A stretch of DNA of 6,820 nt from Gammaproteobacteria bacterium (lineage in GTDB: Bacteria; Pseudomonadota; Gammaproteobacteria; Steroidobacterales; GCA-2729495). Of the stretch, positions 5,787 through 6,820 are shown in pieces (the first letter of the stretch is position 1; each line of letters opens with the position of its first letter). The stretch lies in assembly GCA_030429685.1 (NCBI GenBank), contig JAUIEY010000105.1:1-6820 (forward strand), read 5' to 3'. A program made the position numbers and the translations under genes. The notes under the pieces were generated by a model. The model searched no databases. It was not told the origin of the DNA and saw nothing but the letters and a program-made list of their open reading frames with translations.

Positions 5787-6820
5787 ATGGAGCGCGATCA
5801 GGCAACACGGATGATGCAGACCCTTCTGAAGAAGTTGGTTGCCAAGAATGGTTCCGACTTGTTCATCACGGCCGGATTCCCGCCTGCTATCAAAATAGAC
5901 GGTGACGTCCATCGGGCCGCCGAACAGCGCCTGTCTGCAGAGCAAAGCGCCACACTGGTGCGCGCCATCATGAACGACAAGCAGGCCAAGGAATTCGATG
6001 CCACGCAGGAATGTAACTTTGCTATCAGTCCGCAGGGCATCGGCCGTTTTCGCGTCAGTGTGTTTGTGCAGCAGGGTCAGGTTGGCGCGGTACTGCGCCG
6101 GATCGTGACCGATATCCCGACTATTGAAGAACTGGAGCTGCCCGGCGGCCTCAAGGACATTGTTATGACCAAGCGCGGCCTGGTCATTCTGGTTGGTGCC
6201 ACCGGTTCGGGTAAATCGACCACGCTGGCGGCCATGATCGGTCACCGCAATGCCAATACGCGCGGTCATATCATGACGATTGAGGATCCGGTCGAATACG
6301 TCCATCCGCACAACCAGTGTGTGGTGACACAGCGCGAGGTGGGGGTGGACACTGAATCCTGGGGCGCAGCCCTGAAAAATACTCTGCGGCAGGCACCTGA
6401 CGTAATCCTGATCGGCGAGATTCGCGATCGTGAGACCATGGAGTACGGTATTCAGTTCGCCGAAACAGGCCATTTGTGTCTGGCCACCCTGCATGCCAAC
6501 AGCGCCAACCAGGCGCTCGACCGCATCATCAACTTTTTCCCCGAAGACAAGCGCGACCAGTTGCTTATGGATTTGTCCCTGAATATCAAGAGCATCATCT
6601 CGCAGCGCCTGATACCGCGGGAGAAAGGCTCCGGGCGTATTGCGGCCATGGAAATCCTGCTGCACTCACCGCTGGTACAGGATCTGATCTTCAAGGGCGA
6701 GGTTGCCGAGCTTAAAGAAGTGATGAAGAAGTCGAATCGTATCGGCATGAATACGTTCGACCAGGCGTTGTTTGATCTTTTCGAAGCCGGCCACATCAGC
6801 TACGAAGATGCGCTGAAAAA
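5787..6820 (+). CDS. pilU: Type IV pilus accessory retraction ATPase PilU, 3' end off the window
   Basis: The frame is open from ATG 5787 to the window edge, 344 codons plus two bases; PilU is usually about 370-390 aa, so only the tail is missing. The N-terminal domain has GSDLFITAGFPPAIKIDGD (22-40). The ATPase core has Walker A GATGSGKST (137-145), the Asp box TIEDPVEYVH (164-173), Walker B APDVILIGEIRD (203-214) and the His box TGHLCLATLH (227-236). Where PilT has AIRNLIRE, this protein has SPLVQDLIFKGE (294-305), characteristic of PilU, which distinguishes it from a second PilT. PilU is a PilT paralogue; in studied species it adds force to retraction but depends on PilT. A GGGAG ribosome site at 5775-5779 lies seven bases before the ATG. 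The 52-base gap from pilT has no terminator-like hairpin with a T run, consistent with co-transcription. Confidence 0.97.
   Translation, partial: MERDQATRMMQTLLKKLVAKNGSDLFITAGFPPAIKIDGDVHRAAEQRLSAEQSATLVRAIMNDKQAKEFDATQECNFAISPQGIGRFRVSVFVQQGQVGAVLRRIVTDIPTIEELELPGGLKDIVMTKRGLVILVGATGSGKSTTLAAMIGHRNANTRGHIMTIEDPVEYVHPHNQCVVTQREVGVDTESWGAALKNTLRQAPDVILIGEIRDRETMEYGIQFAETGHLCLATLHANSANQALDRIINFFPEDKRDQLLMDLSLNIKSIISQRLIPREKGSGRIAAMEILLHSPLVQDLIFKGEVAELKEVMKKSNRIGMNTFDQALFDLFEAGHISYEDALK

Noticed and set aside
5685..6665. A 326-codon minus-strand open frame opposite pilU, and a similar 267-codon one opposite pilT (4964-5767)
   Set aside because: Long antisense frames are common opposite codon-biased GC-rich genes. 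Both lie on unmistakable ATPase genes and have no domain features of their own.

Overview
The window is GC-rich, densely coded chromosomal DNA from a gammaproteobacterium. The best clue is the block yggS-proC-yggT transcribed away from the tandem type IV pilus retraction ATPase genes pilT-pilU. This order is known from Pseudomonas and many related gammaproteobacteria. Nothing seen supports a plasmid, phage, insertion sequence, CRISPR array, tRNA or rRNA.

Left part (1-2375). On the minus strand, running off the left edge, is a YbhB/YbcL-type PEBP-family gene. Its reading frame is interrupted by one apparent extra base near the 5' end. Divergent from it on the plus strand are three genes: a small serine alpha/beta hydrolase of the COG2945 type, a TerB-like acidic helical protein, and a cysteine-free exported protein of unknown function. 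The last two overlap by 4 bases (ATGA) and are probably translationally coupled. The hydrolase lies 52 bases upstream and may share their transcript.

Middle part (2347-4561, minus strand, read right to left). yggS (PLP-homeostasis protein, GTG start), proC (pyrroline-5-carboxylate reductase) and yggT (integral membrane protein with two YGGT repeats) form a likely operon with gaps of 62 and 50 bases. The end of yggT overlaps the end of the exported-protein gene by 29 bases, tail to tail, and no clear intrinsic terminator lies between them.

Right part (4562-6820, plus strand). A 132-base divergent control region precedes pilT, which is complete (346 aa). After 52 bases comes pilU, cut off by the right edge after 344 codons. 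Both are hexameric retraction ATPases with intact Walker A, Asp-box, Walker B and His-box motifs. PilT carries the AIRNLIRE motif and PilU does not, as expected for the two paralogues. Together they power pilus retraction and twitching motility.

I found no clearly novel system. The items most worth a second look are the frameshift in the PEBP gene, the unrecognised TerB-coupled exported protein, and the overlapping convergent gene ends.
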